Part shown: piece after piece, positions 52,031-61,457 of the stretch
Position numbering within the stretch: position 1 is the first letter of the stretch
Layout: the number at the start of each line of letters is the position of its first letter
Position numbers and translations under genes: made by a program
The notes under the pieces: generated by a model
The model's input: the letters and a program-made list of their open reading frames with translations, nothing else
The model's database searches: none
What the model was told of the DNA's origin: nothing
Source: Fen-1362 sp964597035
GTDB taxonomy: Bacteria > Planctomycetota > Phycisphaerae > Sedimentisphaerales > Anaerobacaceae
DNA: 64,000 nucleotides
Reading direction: 5' to 3'
Assembly (NCBI GenBank): GCA_964597035.1
Contig: CAZQWM010000004.1
Span: 37,980 to 101,979, forward strand

Positions 52031-53698
52031 ATGAGAAGTGACACAGTAAAAACCGGATTTCAGAGGGCGCCGCACCGGGCATTGCTACACGCCTGCGGTA
52101 TCAGTAACGCCGACATTAACAAACCATTCATCGGCATAGCCAACAGTTTCTGCGAGATAGTCCCCGGCCACGTTCATCTCAACAAAGTTGCTCAGACGGT
52201 CAAGCAGGCCGTCCGCGAGGCAGGCGCTGTGCCATTTGAGTTCAATACAATCGCCGTCTGCGACGGTATCGCTATGGGGCATACGGGTATGAAATACTCG
52301 CTTGCCTCGCGAGAGATAGTGGCCGATTCCGTTGAGACTATGGGTAAAGCGCACTGCTTCGACGGACTTATTTGCATCCCAAACTGCGACAAAATCATAC
52401 CCGGTATGTTGATGGCAGCGGTGCGACTCAACATCCCAACCATTTTCGTTTCCGGCGGACCTATGGCGGCCGGCAGGACAAAAGACGGCAAAGCTGTCGA
52501 CCTGATTAGCGTATTCGAAGGTGTTGCCCAGTTTAACGCCGGCAAGATTACTCAGGAGCAATTGACCGAACTTGAACAGACCGGCTGCCCCGGCTGCGGA
52601 AGCTGCTCGGGGATGTTCACTGCTAATTCGATGAACTGCCTGTGCGAAGCCATCGGCATCGCCCTGCCGGGCAACGGCACAATCCTTGCCATAGACCCAA
52701 AACGCGAACAGCTTTACAAAAAGGCGGGAAAGCAAATCGTCAAGCTGATTGAAAAGGATATCAAACCACTTGACATAATCGGCGTCAAATCGATGGATAA
52801 CGCCCTGGCGCTGGATATGGCTATGGGCGGCTCGACCAATACTGTCCTGCACACCCTCGCGGTCGCCAACGAGGCACATATAAAATACGACCTTGAGCGA
52901 ATAAATGAAATCAGCACAAGATGCCCGAATATATGCAAGGTCGCACCGTCGAGTCAGTTCCACGTCGAAGACGTAGACGCAGCCGGCGGTATCAGCGCCA
53001 TACTTAATGAGATAAGCAAGGTTCCAAAACTGCTCAATCTCGACTGTCTTACTGTTACCGGAACGACTCTCGGTGAAAATATCGCAGAAGCGAAAATCAA
53101 GAATACCGAGGTCATCCACACAATCGACAGGGCCTACTCAAAGACAGGCGGGCTTGCAATTCTCAGGGGCAACCTCGCACCGAATGGCGCCGTGGTCAAG
53201 ACGGCCGGCGTCGCACACAATATGCTGACCCACACGGGACCGGCGGTCATATTCGAAAGTCAGGAAGATGCCTGCGAGGGAATCCTCGCCGGCAAAGTCA
53301 AAACCGGCAACGTCGTTGTAATAAGAAACGAAGGACCAAAAGGCGGACCCGGTATGCAGGAGATGCTCAGCCCCACCAGCTACATTATGGGCGCCGGATT
53401 AGGCGATTCAGTCGCACTCATCACCGACGGCAGGTTCAGCGGCGGCACACGCGGCGCCTGCATAGGCCACGTCAGCCCCGAAGCTGCGGTAGGCGGGCCG
53501 ATTGGCTTGTTGAAAGACGGCGACGTAATCGAAATCGACATCCCGAATAACAGCATCAGCGTAAAACTTTCGGATGAACAGCTCGCTAAGCGCAAAAAAG
53601 AATTCAAACCACCAAAGCCCAGATTCACCGAGGGCTTTCTGGCAAAATACGCGGCAATGGCCACAAGCGCCGACACCGGCGCTGTCCTGAAATGGTAG
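52031..53698 (+). CDS. ilvD: dihydroxy-acid dehydratase
   Basis: A 555-residue IlvD; dehydrates 2,3-dihydroxy-3-methyl acids to the 2-keto acid precursors of valine and isoleucine. Fe-S and Mg ligands are seen in PNCDKIIPGMLMA and QTGCPGCGSCSGMFTANSM; also ALDMAMGGSTNTVLH, KTGGLAILRGNLAP and ALITDGRFSGGTRG. Full length, ATG at 52031 with AAGGAAG upstream. It feeds the 2-ketoisovalerate used by PanB. Confidence 0.95.
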   Translation: MRSDTVKTGFQRAPHRALLHACGISNADINKPFIGIANSFCEIVPGHVHLNKVAQTVKQAVREAGAVPFEFNTIAVCDGIAMGHTGMKYSLASREIVADSVETMGKAHCFDGLICIPNCDKIIPGMLMAAVRLNIPTIFVSGGPMAAGRTKDGKAVDLISVFEGVAQFNAGKITQEQLTELEQTGCPGCGSCSGMFTANSMNCLCEAIGIALPGNGTILAIDPKREQLYKKAGKQIVKLIEKDIKPLDIIGVKSMDNALALDMAMGGSTNTVLHTLAVANEAHIKYDLERINEISTRCPNICKVAPSSQFHVEDVDAAGGISAILNEISKVPKLLNLDCLTVTGTTLGENIAEAKIKNTEVIHTIDRAYSKTGGLAILRGNLAPNGAVVKTAGVAHNMLTHTGPAVIFESQEDACEGILAGKVKTGNVVVIRNEGPKGGPGMQEMLSPTSYIMGAGLGDSVALITDGRFSGGTRGACIGHVSPEAAVGGPIGLLKDGDVIEIDIPNNSISVKLSDEQLAKRKKEFKPPKPRFTEGFLAKYAAMATSADTGAVLKW

Positions 53699-53705
53699 CG
53701 CAGGC

Positions 53706-53737
53706 CCCGGCACAGGCGCAGGGCTGTGCCGGGTTTT
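53706..53737 (+). terminator. ilvD terminator
   Basis: Perfect ten-base arms CCCGGCACAG (53706-53715) and CTGTGCCGGG (53724-53733) with an eight-base loop and TTTT after, seven bases beyond the ilvD stop codon. Confidence 0.8.
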
Positions 53738-53757
53738 GGACCATACATAGACCAATG

Positions 53758-53805
53758 AGTGGCAGTATAGTCCTATAAAAACTTAGGACTTGAAAAGCTA
53801 CCACT
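53758..53805 (+). promoter_or_regulatory. two-tier hairpin before the giant coiled-coil gene
   Basis: Outer arms AGTGGCAG (53758-53765) and CTACCACT (53798-53805) enclose a perfect inner stem AGTCCTA/TAGGACT (53769-53790) with an A-rich loop. It lies 96 bases before the start of the giant gene, in its probable leader. The inner part shares CCTATA-x(1-2)-AACTTAGGACTT with the ncRNA at 27089-27107. Function unknown. Confidence 0.5.
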
Positions 53806-53901
53806 AAAATGCTAAAAGAGCGGGGCAGAGGAGTGGAATTGTAGTTTCACTTCCCGGCCGAGGCGAGCAGCCATATTCGGAGCAAGGATTGCGAGTTTTC
53901 T

Positions 53902-56900
53902 ATGGGCGTTGACAAGGTGCCTACAAACGAGGTCTCAGGTGAAAAAGGAGAACGATTCGTTCCGACTTGTTCGATATGCGGCCAGAAGCATTGGCCACAC
54001 CATCCCCTTGTGCCCTGCTTCAATGCGAGGAAGGTAAAAGAAGAAGCCAAGGCCGAAGCAAAGGCAAAGGCGCGTGCGAAAAAACTTGAAAGGGCCGAAG
54101 CCCGCAGACGGGAAAAAGAAAAAGCCAGAGCGGAAAAACTCGCAAGAGCACAGGCCAGGGCACAGGCCAAAGCCCAGGCAAAGGCCGAAAGGCAGACGTA
54201 TCAGGAAGCAATCAACAAAGCAGAGGACATTGCACACCGGGAGGCAAAAGCACGAGCCGAGGCCGAGAAAATTGCACAGGCCCAGGCACGGGCCAGGGCC
54301 GTTGCTGAAGAAAAAGCAAGGACCGAAGCACAGGCAAGAACTAAAATCGAGCAGGAGGCCAGGACTAAGCTCGAAGAAAAAACCCGCGCACTTCAGGAAG
54401 CACAAGGACTTCTCGAAGGGCGGCTACAGGCAGAGGTAATAGCCAGAACTCGTTTACAGAAACAACTCAAAGAGTATCACCAGTTAATCAGCGAACTGCA
54501 GGAAAAGCTCAAATCCCAAACGCAGGCACGTGCCTCCGCCGAGCGGCAATTCCAGACAGAGTCACAGGCCCGGCAACAGGCCCAATCAACCCTCGAAGAA
54601 AAAGCGAAGACTTTCGGTGAAGCGCTGGAACAGGTCAAGACAAAACTAAACGGCCAGACCGAGGCACTGCAGGAGGCACATAATAAATTAAATCAATACG
54701 GCCAGAAATTAGCGCAGACAGAAGTTCGGCTAAAAAATGAGGAACAGGCAAGAAAAGAGGCACAGGAGAAACTCGACCGTGAGATTCAGGCAAGGACTGC
54801 TACTGAAAAACAAGCTCGCAGTCAGCAAGAGCAAAGGATTAAGGCCGAGACGCGAGCCGAACAGGCCGAGCAGCAGATGCGAAAGGAGGCACAGGCAAAA
54901 GCCAATACCGAGCAGCAATTTAGGGCGACCATCGAAGAAAAGGCGCTAGTATACGGGCAGACGATTGCCGCAGCCCAGGAGAAACTGCAAACGTATGAAG
55001 AGGCACTGGCTGACGCTCGACAGCAGGCCCAGGCACAAACCGCAACCGCCAGAGACGCTCGCCAGAAACTCACAGAGCAAACTGAAGCTCTCGATGAGCT
55101 AAGCGAAAAGGTCGAGAATCAAACACAAACAATAACCCAACTCCGTGAACGGCTGGATGCCCAGGCCTTCGCATTGAAGTCGGCTAACGAACAGTCACAG
55201 GCCGAAATAGACAAAAAAGTTAAAGCCGAGGCGCTGGCACAGGCCGAAACCAAAGCCCGACACCAGGCACAGCAGCAGACAGAGCTTGAAAAGCAGGCCC
55301 GCATCCAGGCGGAAGAGAAAACGCGAGCTGAGCTTGAAGAAAAAGCGTTAGCATACGGCCGGACAACAGCACAACTCGAAGAGCGGTACAAAAACGCAAT
55401 AGAAGCCAAACAACAGGCCGAAGAACAACTGCGCGAGCAGAAAAATATCAGGCAAGAAGCCGAAGCTAAAGTGAATAATCTTGCAGCCCAAACAGAACGG
55501 CTGCGAAGGCAGCTCGACATGCAAATCGACAAACGGTCGGATATCGAGCAGCATTTACAGGCGGAAAGCGAATCAAGGCGGGAGGCCGAAAAAGAATTGC
55601 GCCTCCAGATACAGGCCCGGCTCGAAGCCGAAGCAAAAGCGGAAAATCTCGCAGAAACAATCGAGAAGCTGCGAAAACAACTACAAGAACAGGCCACGGA
55701 ACAATCATTCGTGGGACAACGCTTAGAGGCGGAAATAGAAGCAAGACAGCAAGTCGAGGAAAAGGCAAAGTCGCTTGTCGAAACGATAGCCAGGCTTCAG
55801 CAACTACTGGAGCAGGCCGACGTACAGCAACAGCAGATACAACAGAAGCTGCAGGAAGAAACCGAGAAGCTGATAAACGCTGACGAAAAGGCGGACCTGC
55901 TGGCCGACGAAGCCGCCCATGCAAGAGCAACGGCCCAAGCCGAGCAAAGGGCCAGAATCGAGGCCGAGAAGAGGGCGGAAAATGCACTGGCCGAAACTAA
56001 GGCAGTCGAAAAACAGACCAGAGCAGAGCTTGAACAAAAAGCAACGGCGTATGGTCAGGCAATAGCGACAGCACAGGAGAAAATTAAAGCATTGACCGTA
56101 ACGCTCGAACAGGCCCGGCAACGACAAACAGCCGCTGTAAACGAGAGAATCCTCGCCGAAGGGCAGGCAAAAATAAATGCCGATAAAAAGGCCGAACTTG
56201 CAGCACAGCTTGACCAGCAGACGCAGGCGAGAGCAACCCTTGAGGAAAAACTAATCGCGGAAAACAAGACGCGACTGGAAGCCGAAGAAAAGGCCGCAAG
56301 GGCAGCCGAAGAAAAACTACAGGCACAAACCATTGCGCAGGCCGAGGCAAAAGCACGAGAACAAGCCCAGCAATCGGCAAAAGCTGAAAACGAGGCGAAG
56401 ACTAAGCTGGCTGAACAGCTTGCCACAACCGTTGAGGCGGGAAAGCAGTTGCAGCTACGTCTCGACGAGGCAACTCAGGTACGTCTGCTTGCAGAAAAGA
56501 AGGTCCAGTTCGAAGCGGAAAAACGCGCAAAGGCCGAGACAAAAGCAGCCGCAGCAGAGCAGGAAAGAGCCAGGGCCGAATATGCTGCGAAGGACTTGGC
56601 AAAGGAACAGGCTGATTTCCAGCAGCAGGCAACTGCACAACTGGAGGAAAAAACCCGAGTATATACCCGCGAAACAACCGCAGCACAGGAAAGAGCAAAA
56701 TCGTATCAGGCACAACTTGAACAGCTTCAACATAGACTAAGTGATGAATCACAGAAGCTTACTTCACTCGCCAAAGAGCTTTCAGCCGAGCAAAAAGCAA
56801 AAGCTGTGGCAGTGGAACAGGCAGGACGCCTATCGCAGCAGCTCGAGCGCCTGCAGGCCGAACTGCAAAACCAAACGGCTGCGAAAACAGACGCCGAAAA

Positions 56901-59712
56901 CAAATTCAGCGAGCAAAACAAAGCAAGGGCAAAACTTGAATCAATCCTTCGTTCGGAAACAGAGAAGCGTAAGTCGCTGGAGATTAAGCTAAAGGAGGCG
57001 ACCGACTCACGCACCGAAAAAATAGCGATTGCCGAAGCTAAGGAGAAAATCAAAGCTCAGGTTGACAAACTACAGGCAGAAATAGAAAAGACAAAACAAC
57101 AGATTATTTTGCAGACCACAGCGGCGCAGGAGGCCCGGGAAAAACTTGAAATAGAAACCGCTGCAAGATTACAGGCCCAGCAAAAGGCACAGGACCAAGC
57201 ACAAAGGCGGGCGAGTGCAGAGGCCCTGGCAGAGGCGCAATCACAGGCCACTCAGCAGGCCGAGGAAAAAACAGAGGCGCAATCGCGACGCTGGCAACAG
57301 CTCGAACAACAGATAAGAGCTGAAATTGAAGAAAAAGCAAGAAGATACGGACAGGCAGTAGCGAAAGCAGAAGAAAAAACAAAACAGCTCGGTGATTCGC
57401 TCAAAGAGGCACAGGAAAAACTGAATGAGGAAATAAACAGTCGTATACGAGCAGAAGACAACGCCACAAGTTATCAGCAGAAACTGGCTGAAATACAGAA
57501 TGAACTGACCGGTGAGCAAAGGACAAAGGACGAGCTCGAAAAGCAACTCGCCGCCCAGCAGGAAACAATAGCACAAATGGAGGAGCAACTTAAAGCTCAT
57601 GCCGACCGGCTCAAAGAGGTAGAACAAAACCTCAATACCGAGGTTATTAGCAAAACGCAAATACAGGGGCGATTGGCGACCACCATTGAACAGCGCCAAA
57701 AGGCCGAGGAAAAGGCACGCCAGGAAGCCGAAGAAAAAACCAAAGCACAAACCGCCGCACAAGCCCAGGTCGAAGCCAAAGAACATATCGAGCGGCAACT
57801 GCGAAGCTACACTGAACAAATCGCCGAGCTTAAGACCAGACTCGAGGCACAGGAAGCTATGACCACCCAACTGGAGGAGAACCTCGAAACCGAGACCCGG
57901 CTAAGGGCTGAAGCACAGCAACTGTCACAGCAACTCTCCGAGCACAGGGCACGAGCCGAAGCAACGGCACAAGCACAAGCACAGAGAAGAACCGAGGCAG
58001 AACAACAGGCCAAAGAAGTTGCCGAATCAGCAACCCAGGCCAGACAACAGGCACAGGCAGAGCTTCAGCAACAGATAAAAACCTTCACAGAAACCCTGTC
58101 AGATGTTCAGGAGCAGTTGAGTCATGAAATTGAAGCCAGAGCCGCAGCCGAACAGCAGGCAAAATCACTGACTGAGACAATTGAAGAATTTAAGGAACAA
58201 CTCGGCACTCAGGCACAGGATAAGGACCGAACCGGACAGCAACTACGAGAATTTGGCGATGCGCTGGCGGAAGCTCGCAGAGAGCTTAAGACCCTGAGCC
58301 AGGTAAAAACGCAGGCCGAACAGCAGCTTGAAGCCGAACAAACCGCACGGGCAGATGCCGAGCAAAGAGCTGATGAATACGCCGAACAACTTGCCAGGGC
58401 ACTGGGACGTGCGGAGGCGGAAGAAAGGGCAAGACACGAATCGGACGAAAAGGCCAGAATCGAAGCCGAGGCACGGACGCAGGCGGAGCAGCAGGCACGC
58501 ACCCAGTTGGAAGAAAAGGCAATGGCCTTCGGCGAGGCCATAGCTACGGCCCAGCAAAAGGCCAGACACTACGCCGAGGCGCTTGAGGAAATCAAAAACA
58601 AATTAGACAAGCATGAAAAAACTGCGAAAGAAACCCACAGTCGGCTGAACGAAGAAACGGAAGCCCGGATACGACTCGAACAACAGGCCAAAACCTACGA
58701 GCAGCAAATCGCACAGGTCGGGGAAAAACTACAGTCCGAGCAATCGGCAAGAGAACAAGCCGAAGCTGCCGGCAAAGCACGGGCCGAGGAAACAGCTACG
58801 CTCGAACAGCGACTTCAAACACAACTAAATGAGCAAGAGGATATCTATCAAAGGCAAATAACAGAATTGCGGGAAAAAATAAAGGCAGCCGAACAGGAAA
58901 AAGGCGAACTTCAAAAGCAGCTCGAAGCCGAGGCAAATGAGCGTATTTCGGCTGAGCACAAAACGACTGAAGCCATACGACAGAAGACCGAGGCATACGA
59001 ACGTGTAATCAGCGCCGCCGAAGAACAGCTCAAAGGCGAATCTGAAAAGTCATCCCAGATAGCGGAAAAGCTGCTGGCAACGGAGCAGGCCAGGACCGAA
59101 GCCGAACGAAAATTAGAAGAACAAACTGAAGCAAGAATCCTGGCCCAGGAAAATATCAGGGACTACGCCGACCGGCTAAATGAACTGGAAAAACAGCAGG
59201 CACTCGTCTCGGCGAAGGCCGAAGCCGCAGTCGGACAGCTCATCGCCGAAAAAGAAGAGGCGCAAAAGAAGCTCCTCGCGGAAACCGAAGCGAGACAAGA
59301 GGCGCAAAAGCAGGCCGAATTGCTGGCCGAACAGTCGGCCCGGAATGAGCACAGACCCCCAGTAGAAGAAATCGAAGCCGGGGCCTTTGAGGAGCAGACA
59401 GAGGCGCAGGTGCAGCCAGAGCCGAAAGTAGAAGCCGACGAAGAGGCCTTGGAACAAGCCGAGGTCGAGGACCAGTTGCAGGAGTTGGAGACCGCCGATA
59501 CATCGCTGGCAGAGGACCTCGCAAATAACGTTGATAACAATGGCCACGCAGAGGCCCGGGAACAGGAAATCCCTTTTGATATTCGCGAGCTCCCGGCGAA
59601 AAAGGCGACTTGCGATTGCTGCGGGAGAAACGACCTCCCCGAGGGCGGCCTCATCAGAATAGACTCAGGCCATCTGTTCTGCCCTGACTGCCTGGCCGCA
59701 CTGAGAAGATAA
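53902..59712 (+). CDS. giant coiled-coil protein with putative zinc sites at both ends
   Basis: A 1,936-residue protein, the largest in the window. N-terminal 40 residues: a putative metal site, Cys23-x2-Cys26 with His30, His33, His34 and Cys39 (CSICGQKHWPHHPLVPC). Residues 45-1800 are almost entirely Ala/Glu/Gln/Lys/Arg heptads, an extended coiled coil without a membrane span. A motif L/I-E-E-K-A-x-x-Y/F-G-x-A-I/T recurs near residues 231, 344, 478, 710, 914, 1142, 1388 and 1536, with a weak copy near 1692. An acidic stretch (1810-1880) precedes a C-terminal ribbon, Cys1904-x2-Cys1907...Cys1927-x2-Cys1930. No signal peptide: it should be cytosolic. A scaffold or filament is likely. ATG start; the ribosome site is poor. 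Confidence 0.85.
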   Translation: MGVDKVPTNEVSGEKGERFVPTCSICGQKHWPHHPLVPCFNARKVKEEAKAEAKAKARAKKLERAEARRREKEKARAEKLARAQARAQAKAQAKAERQTYQEAINKAEDIAHREAKARAEAEKIAQAQARARAVAEEKARTEAQARTKIEQEARTKLEEKTRALQEAQGLLEGRLQAEVIARTRLQKQLKEYHQLISELQEKLKSQTQARASAERQFQTESQARQQAQSTLEEKAKTFGEALEQVKTKLNGQTEALQEAHNKLNQYGQKLAQTEVRLKNEEQARKEAQEKLDREIQARTATEKQARSQQEQRIKAETRAEQAEQQMRKEAQAKANTEQQFRATIEEKALVYGQTIAAAQEKLQTYEEALADARQQAQAQTATARDARQKLTEQTEALDELSEKVENQTQTITQLRERLDAQAFALKSANEQSQAEIDKKVKAEALAQAETKARHQAQQQTELEKQARIQAEEKTRAELEEKALAYGRTTAQLEERYKNAIEAKQQAEEQLREQKNIRQEAEAKVNNLAAQTERLRRQLDMQIDKRSDIEQHLQAESESRREAEKELRLQIQARLEAEAKAENLAETIEKLRKQLQEQATEQSFVGQRLEAEIEARQQVEEKAKSLVETIARLQQLLEQADVQQQQIQQKLQEETEKLINADEKADLLADEAAHARATAQAEQRARIEAEKRAENALAETKAVEKQTRAELEQKATAYGQAIATAQEKIKALTVTLEQARQRQTAAVNERILAEGQAKINADKKAELAAQLDQQTQARATLEEKLIAENKTRLEAEEKAARAAEEKLQAQTIAQAEAKAREQAQQSAKAENEAKTKLAEQLATTVEAGKQLQLRLDEATQVRLLAEKKVQFEAEKRAKAETKAAAAEQERARAEYAAKDLAKEQADFQQQATAQLEEKTRVYTRETTAAQERAKSYQAQLEQLQHRLSDESQKLTSLAKELSAEQKAKAVAVEQAGRLSQQLERLQAELQNQTAAKTDAENKFSEQNKARAKLESILRSETEKRKSLEIKLKEATDSRTEKIAIAEAKEKIKAQVDKLQAEIEKTKQQIILQTTAAQEAREKLEIETAARLQAQQKAQDQAQRRASAEALAEAQSQATQQAEEKTEAQSRRWQQLEQQIRAEIEEKARRYGQAVAKAEEKTKQLGDSLKEAQEKLNEEINSRIRAEDNATSYQQKLAEIQNELTGEQRTKDELEKQLAAQQETIAQMEEQLKAHADRLKEVEQNLNTEVISKTQIQGRLATTIEQRQKAEEKARQEAEEKTKAQTAAQAQVEAKEHIERQLRSYTEQIAELKTRLEAQEAMTTQLEENLETETRLRAEAQQLSQQLSEHRARAEATAQAQAQRRTEAEQQAKEVAESATQARQQAQAELQQQIKTFTETLSDVQEQLSHEIEARAAAEQQAKSLTETIEEFKEQLGTQAQDKDRTGQQLREFGDALAEARRELKTLSQVKTQAEQQLEAEQTARADAEQRADEYAEQLARALGRAEAEERARHESDEKARIEAEARTQAEQQARTQLEEKAMAFGEAIATAQQKARHYAEALEEIKNKLDKHEKTAKETHSRLNEETEARIRLEQQAKTYEQQIAQVGEKLQSEQSAREQAEAAGKARAEETATLEQRLQTQLNEQEDIYQRQITELREKIKAAEQEKGELQKQLEAEANERISAEHKTTEAIRQKTEAYERVISAAEEQLKGESEKSSQIAEKLLATEQARTEAERKLEEQTEARILAQENIRDYADRLNELEKQQALVSAKAEAAVGQLIAEKEEAQKKLLAETEARQEAQKQAELLAEQSARNEHRPPVEEIEAGAFEEQTEAQVQPEPKVEADEEALEQAEVEDQLQELETADTSLAEDLANNVDNNGHAEAREQEIPFDIRELPAKKATCDCCGRNDLPEGGLIRIDSGHLFCPDCLAALRR

Positions 59713-59741
59713 GGGCTTGCTTTTCGTAGCACAGTGAAGAA

Positions 59742-59772
59742 GGGCCCGCCTCAGGAGGAGAAAGGCAGGCCC
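59742..59772. terminator. hairpin between convergent genes
   Basis: GGGCC (59742-59746) and GGCCC (59768-59772), with an inner CCT/AGG pair, form a stem between the giant gene and the minus-strand exported-protein gene. It is followed by TGTTT on the plus strand and could terminate both. Confidence 0.45.
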
Positions 59773-59784
59773 TGTTTCGAAAAA

Positions 59785-60948
59785 TTACTTCGCGACTTTG
59801 AACTCATACTGGTGAACGATGTCTTTGACCAGGTCTTTGCCCTGGCATTTCAATATGAAGCCGTTGTCGGTCTTTTCGTAGATAAAATCTTCGCCGCTGA
59901 ACATATCCTTCGGCAGCCCCGCCGGCAGCTCATCCGGCAGTTCACCCGTCTTTGCCCTGATTAAATAAATATCAATCCCCGCAAGGACCGCGTTGAGATG
60001 AGTCCTGCCTCTTGTATCTACACTGCACACCCGGCCAATCGCAGGAAACAACATTCTCGATATAATTGACTCGGGCTTCTCTTTCAAGTCATTGTCTATT
60101 CCTTGACTTAAATCCTCAAACCCCTGCATCGCTTGCGGGTAAGGTAAATCAAAGTAACTCTGCATCCTGGCCATAATGCTTAGATAATACTCTCTTGCCC
60201 TGACGAAGAACTCATCATCCTTTTGAAGAATCTGCTTTAATTCCTCTATCTTGTCCTGGGGCATGTCCAGGAAATCGTCCTCGAATATAGCACGAATATC
60301 CTCCTTGTTCATAGTCCTCCCAAAAACTTCTGCCTCCTTTGCCAAAGCCGCTCTCATCGAAGGATGCCTGCTGGACACATCGGCAAGACGTATTCTCAGC
60401 CACTGGAGTATCTCATAATCGCTCGAGACTCGCGGCAGGATATCCACGATACAATCATTTGCTATACCCTTGATTGCCACACCCACCAAACAGGATACCA
60501 GGGTATCGTCTCCAACGTGAATGCTCATCTTGTGAATCGCAACGCATCTTTCAAGAGCCGTCTTGTAATCGCCCTGTTCGGCAAGCACCCTCGCATCAGT
60601 AGCGAGCAAATAAGCCGCCTGCCGGCACTTGGCAAGGTTGGGCATCGCCAGCTCCAGACCCTCGGAAAAATCCAGGCCCCAGTCACAATTTCTAATCTCC
60701 GTCGCCGTCACTATCACGTTGATAGCTTTTCGGTTCCTTTCCACGTATCGCCGGATTTGCTCATTCACTCCACTCTCACCCTTCCGTAGGTCGCTTATCA
60801 TCTCGCCGATGGCCTCATTCGGCTCCTCCATAAGCATAAAAGCTCGATAGTAAAGCACCGCCGCGTTATCCGGCGGATAGGCAAAGGCCTGACCCGCCGA
60901 AGCTGATAGCACTATGCCAATCAAAATACCTTTAATAACCGTTTTCAT
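59785..60948 (-). CDS. exported helical protein of unknown function
   Basis: A 387-residue protein with a signal peptide (MKTVIKGILIGIVLSASAGQAFA). The mature chain is helical (PPDNAAVLYYRAFMLMEEPNEA, AAYLLATDARVLAEQGDYKTALERCVAIHKM), with TPR-like repeats around residues 110-170. Its ATG overlaps the stop of the candidate anti-sigma gene by four bases, so it is the third member of the sigma operon. Proteins starting YPPDNAA..YYRAF occur widely in planctomycete genomes after ECF sigma genes; no role is known to me. Confidence 0.7.
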   Translation of the reverse strand: MKTVIKGILIGIVLSASAGQAFAYPPDNAAVLYYRAFMLMEEPNEAIGEMISDLRKGESGVNEQIRRYVERNRKAINVIVTATEIRNCDWGLDFSEGLELAMPNLAKCRQAAYLLATDARVLAEQGDYKTALERCVAIHKMSIHVGDDTLVSCLVGVAIKGIANDCIVDILPRVSSDYEILQWLRIRLADVSSRHPSMRAALAKEAEVFGRTMNKEDIRAIFEDDFLDMPQDKIEELKQILQKDDEFFVRAREYYLSIMARMQSYFDLPYPQAMQGFEDLSQGIDNDLKEKPESIISRMLFPAIGRVCSVDTRGRTHLNAVLAGIDIYLIRAKTGELPDELPAGLPKDMFSGEDFIYEKTDNGFILKCQGKDLVKDIVHQYEFKVAK

Positions 60949-61457
60949 AACTTTTTCCTTTCCGGCTCTTTGCCGTTAGTCTCATTAAGTAATTCACTGA
61001 TTGATATCCTGCTGGTTTTATTCCCAAGCAGCTTGAATGCCTTTTCGCACTGCTGGTCCACTGCCTCCATCCCGCCGCGGTTGTAGGCAAGCGTCAGCGA
61101 CAGGCGGGACATCATCATCACAGGCGACCTGTCCTCCGAAGCAGTCCCGATTCTCGCGGGGCTGCGAAGGATGGACTGTTCCGGTTTCTTTATAACCACC
61201 GGCTCAACTTGTTTATCAGGCCGGCGAAACGTGAAAAATATCGCGATTGCTAAAATAGCAACGACAGCGGCCACCCTGGAAAGCGGGTGTCCCCACAAAA
61301 ATCGTAAAACGTTCGGGCGTTTCCCCGCCCTTGAGACAAGGGCCTGATACTCGGCCGGGTACTTCCGCTTCCAACTCGCCGCGTCAAACTCAACCTTACC
61401 GGAGTCGATGGTCTCAGCAAGCTGCTCGTCCAGCCACTTGTCATATTGCTCGTTCAT
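60945..61457 (-). CDS. candidate anti-sigma factor (single-span membrane protein)
   Basis: A 170-residue protein with one membrane span (VAAVVAILAIAIFFTF, about residues 62-78). The N-terminal 60 residues are cytosolic (YDKWLDEQLAETIDSGKVEFDAASWKRKYP), the outside part is hydrophilic. It overlaps the ECF sigma gene by four bases upstream and the exported-protein gene by four bases downstream. The position and topology fit an anti-sigma factor. A zinc-anti-sigma H-x3-C-x2-C motif is not seen, so the assignment rests on context. Confidence 0.65.
   Translation of the reverse strand: MNEQYDKWLDEQLAETIDSGKVEFDAASWKRKYPAEYQALVSRAGKRPNVLRFLWGHPLSRVAAVVAILAIAIFFTFRRPDKQVEPVVIKKPEQSILRSPARIGTASEDRSPVMMMSRLSLTLAYNRGGMEAVDQQCEKAFKLLGNKTSRISISELLNETNGKEPERKKL

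Noticed and set aside
53935..59732. many long minus-strand open frames opposite the giant gene
   Set aside because: They are Ser/Cys/Leu-rich mirror images of GCA/GAA/CAG-rich codons and have no protein family features.
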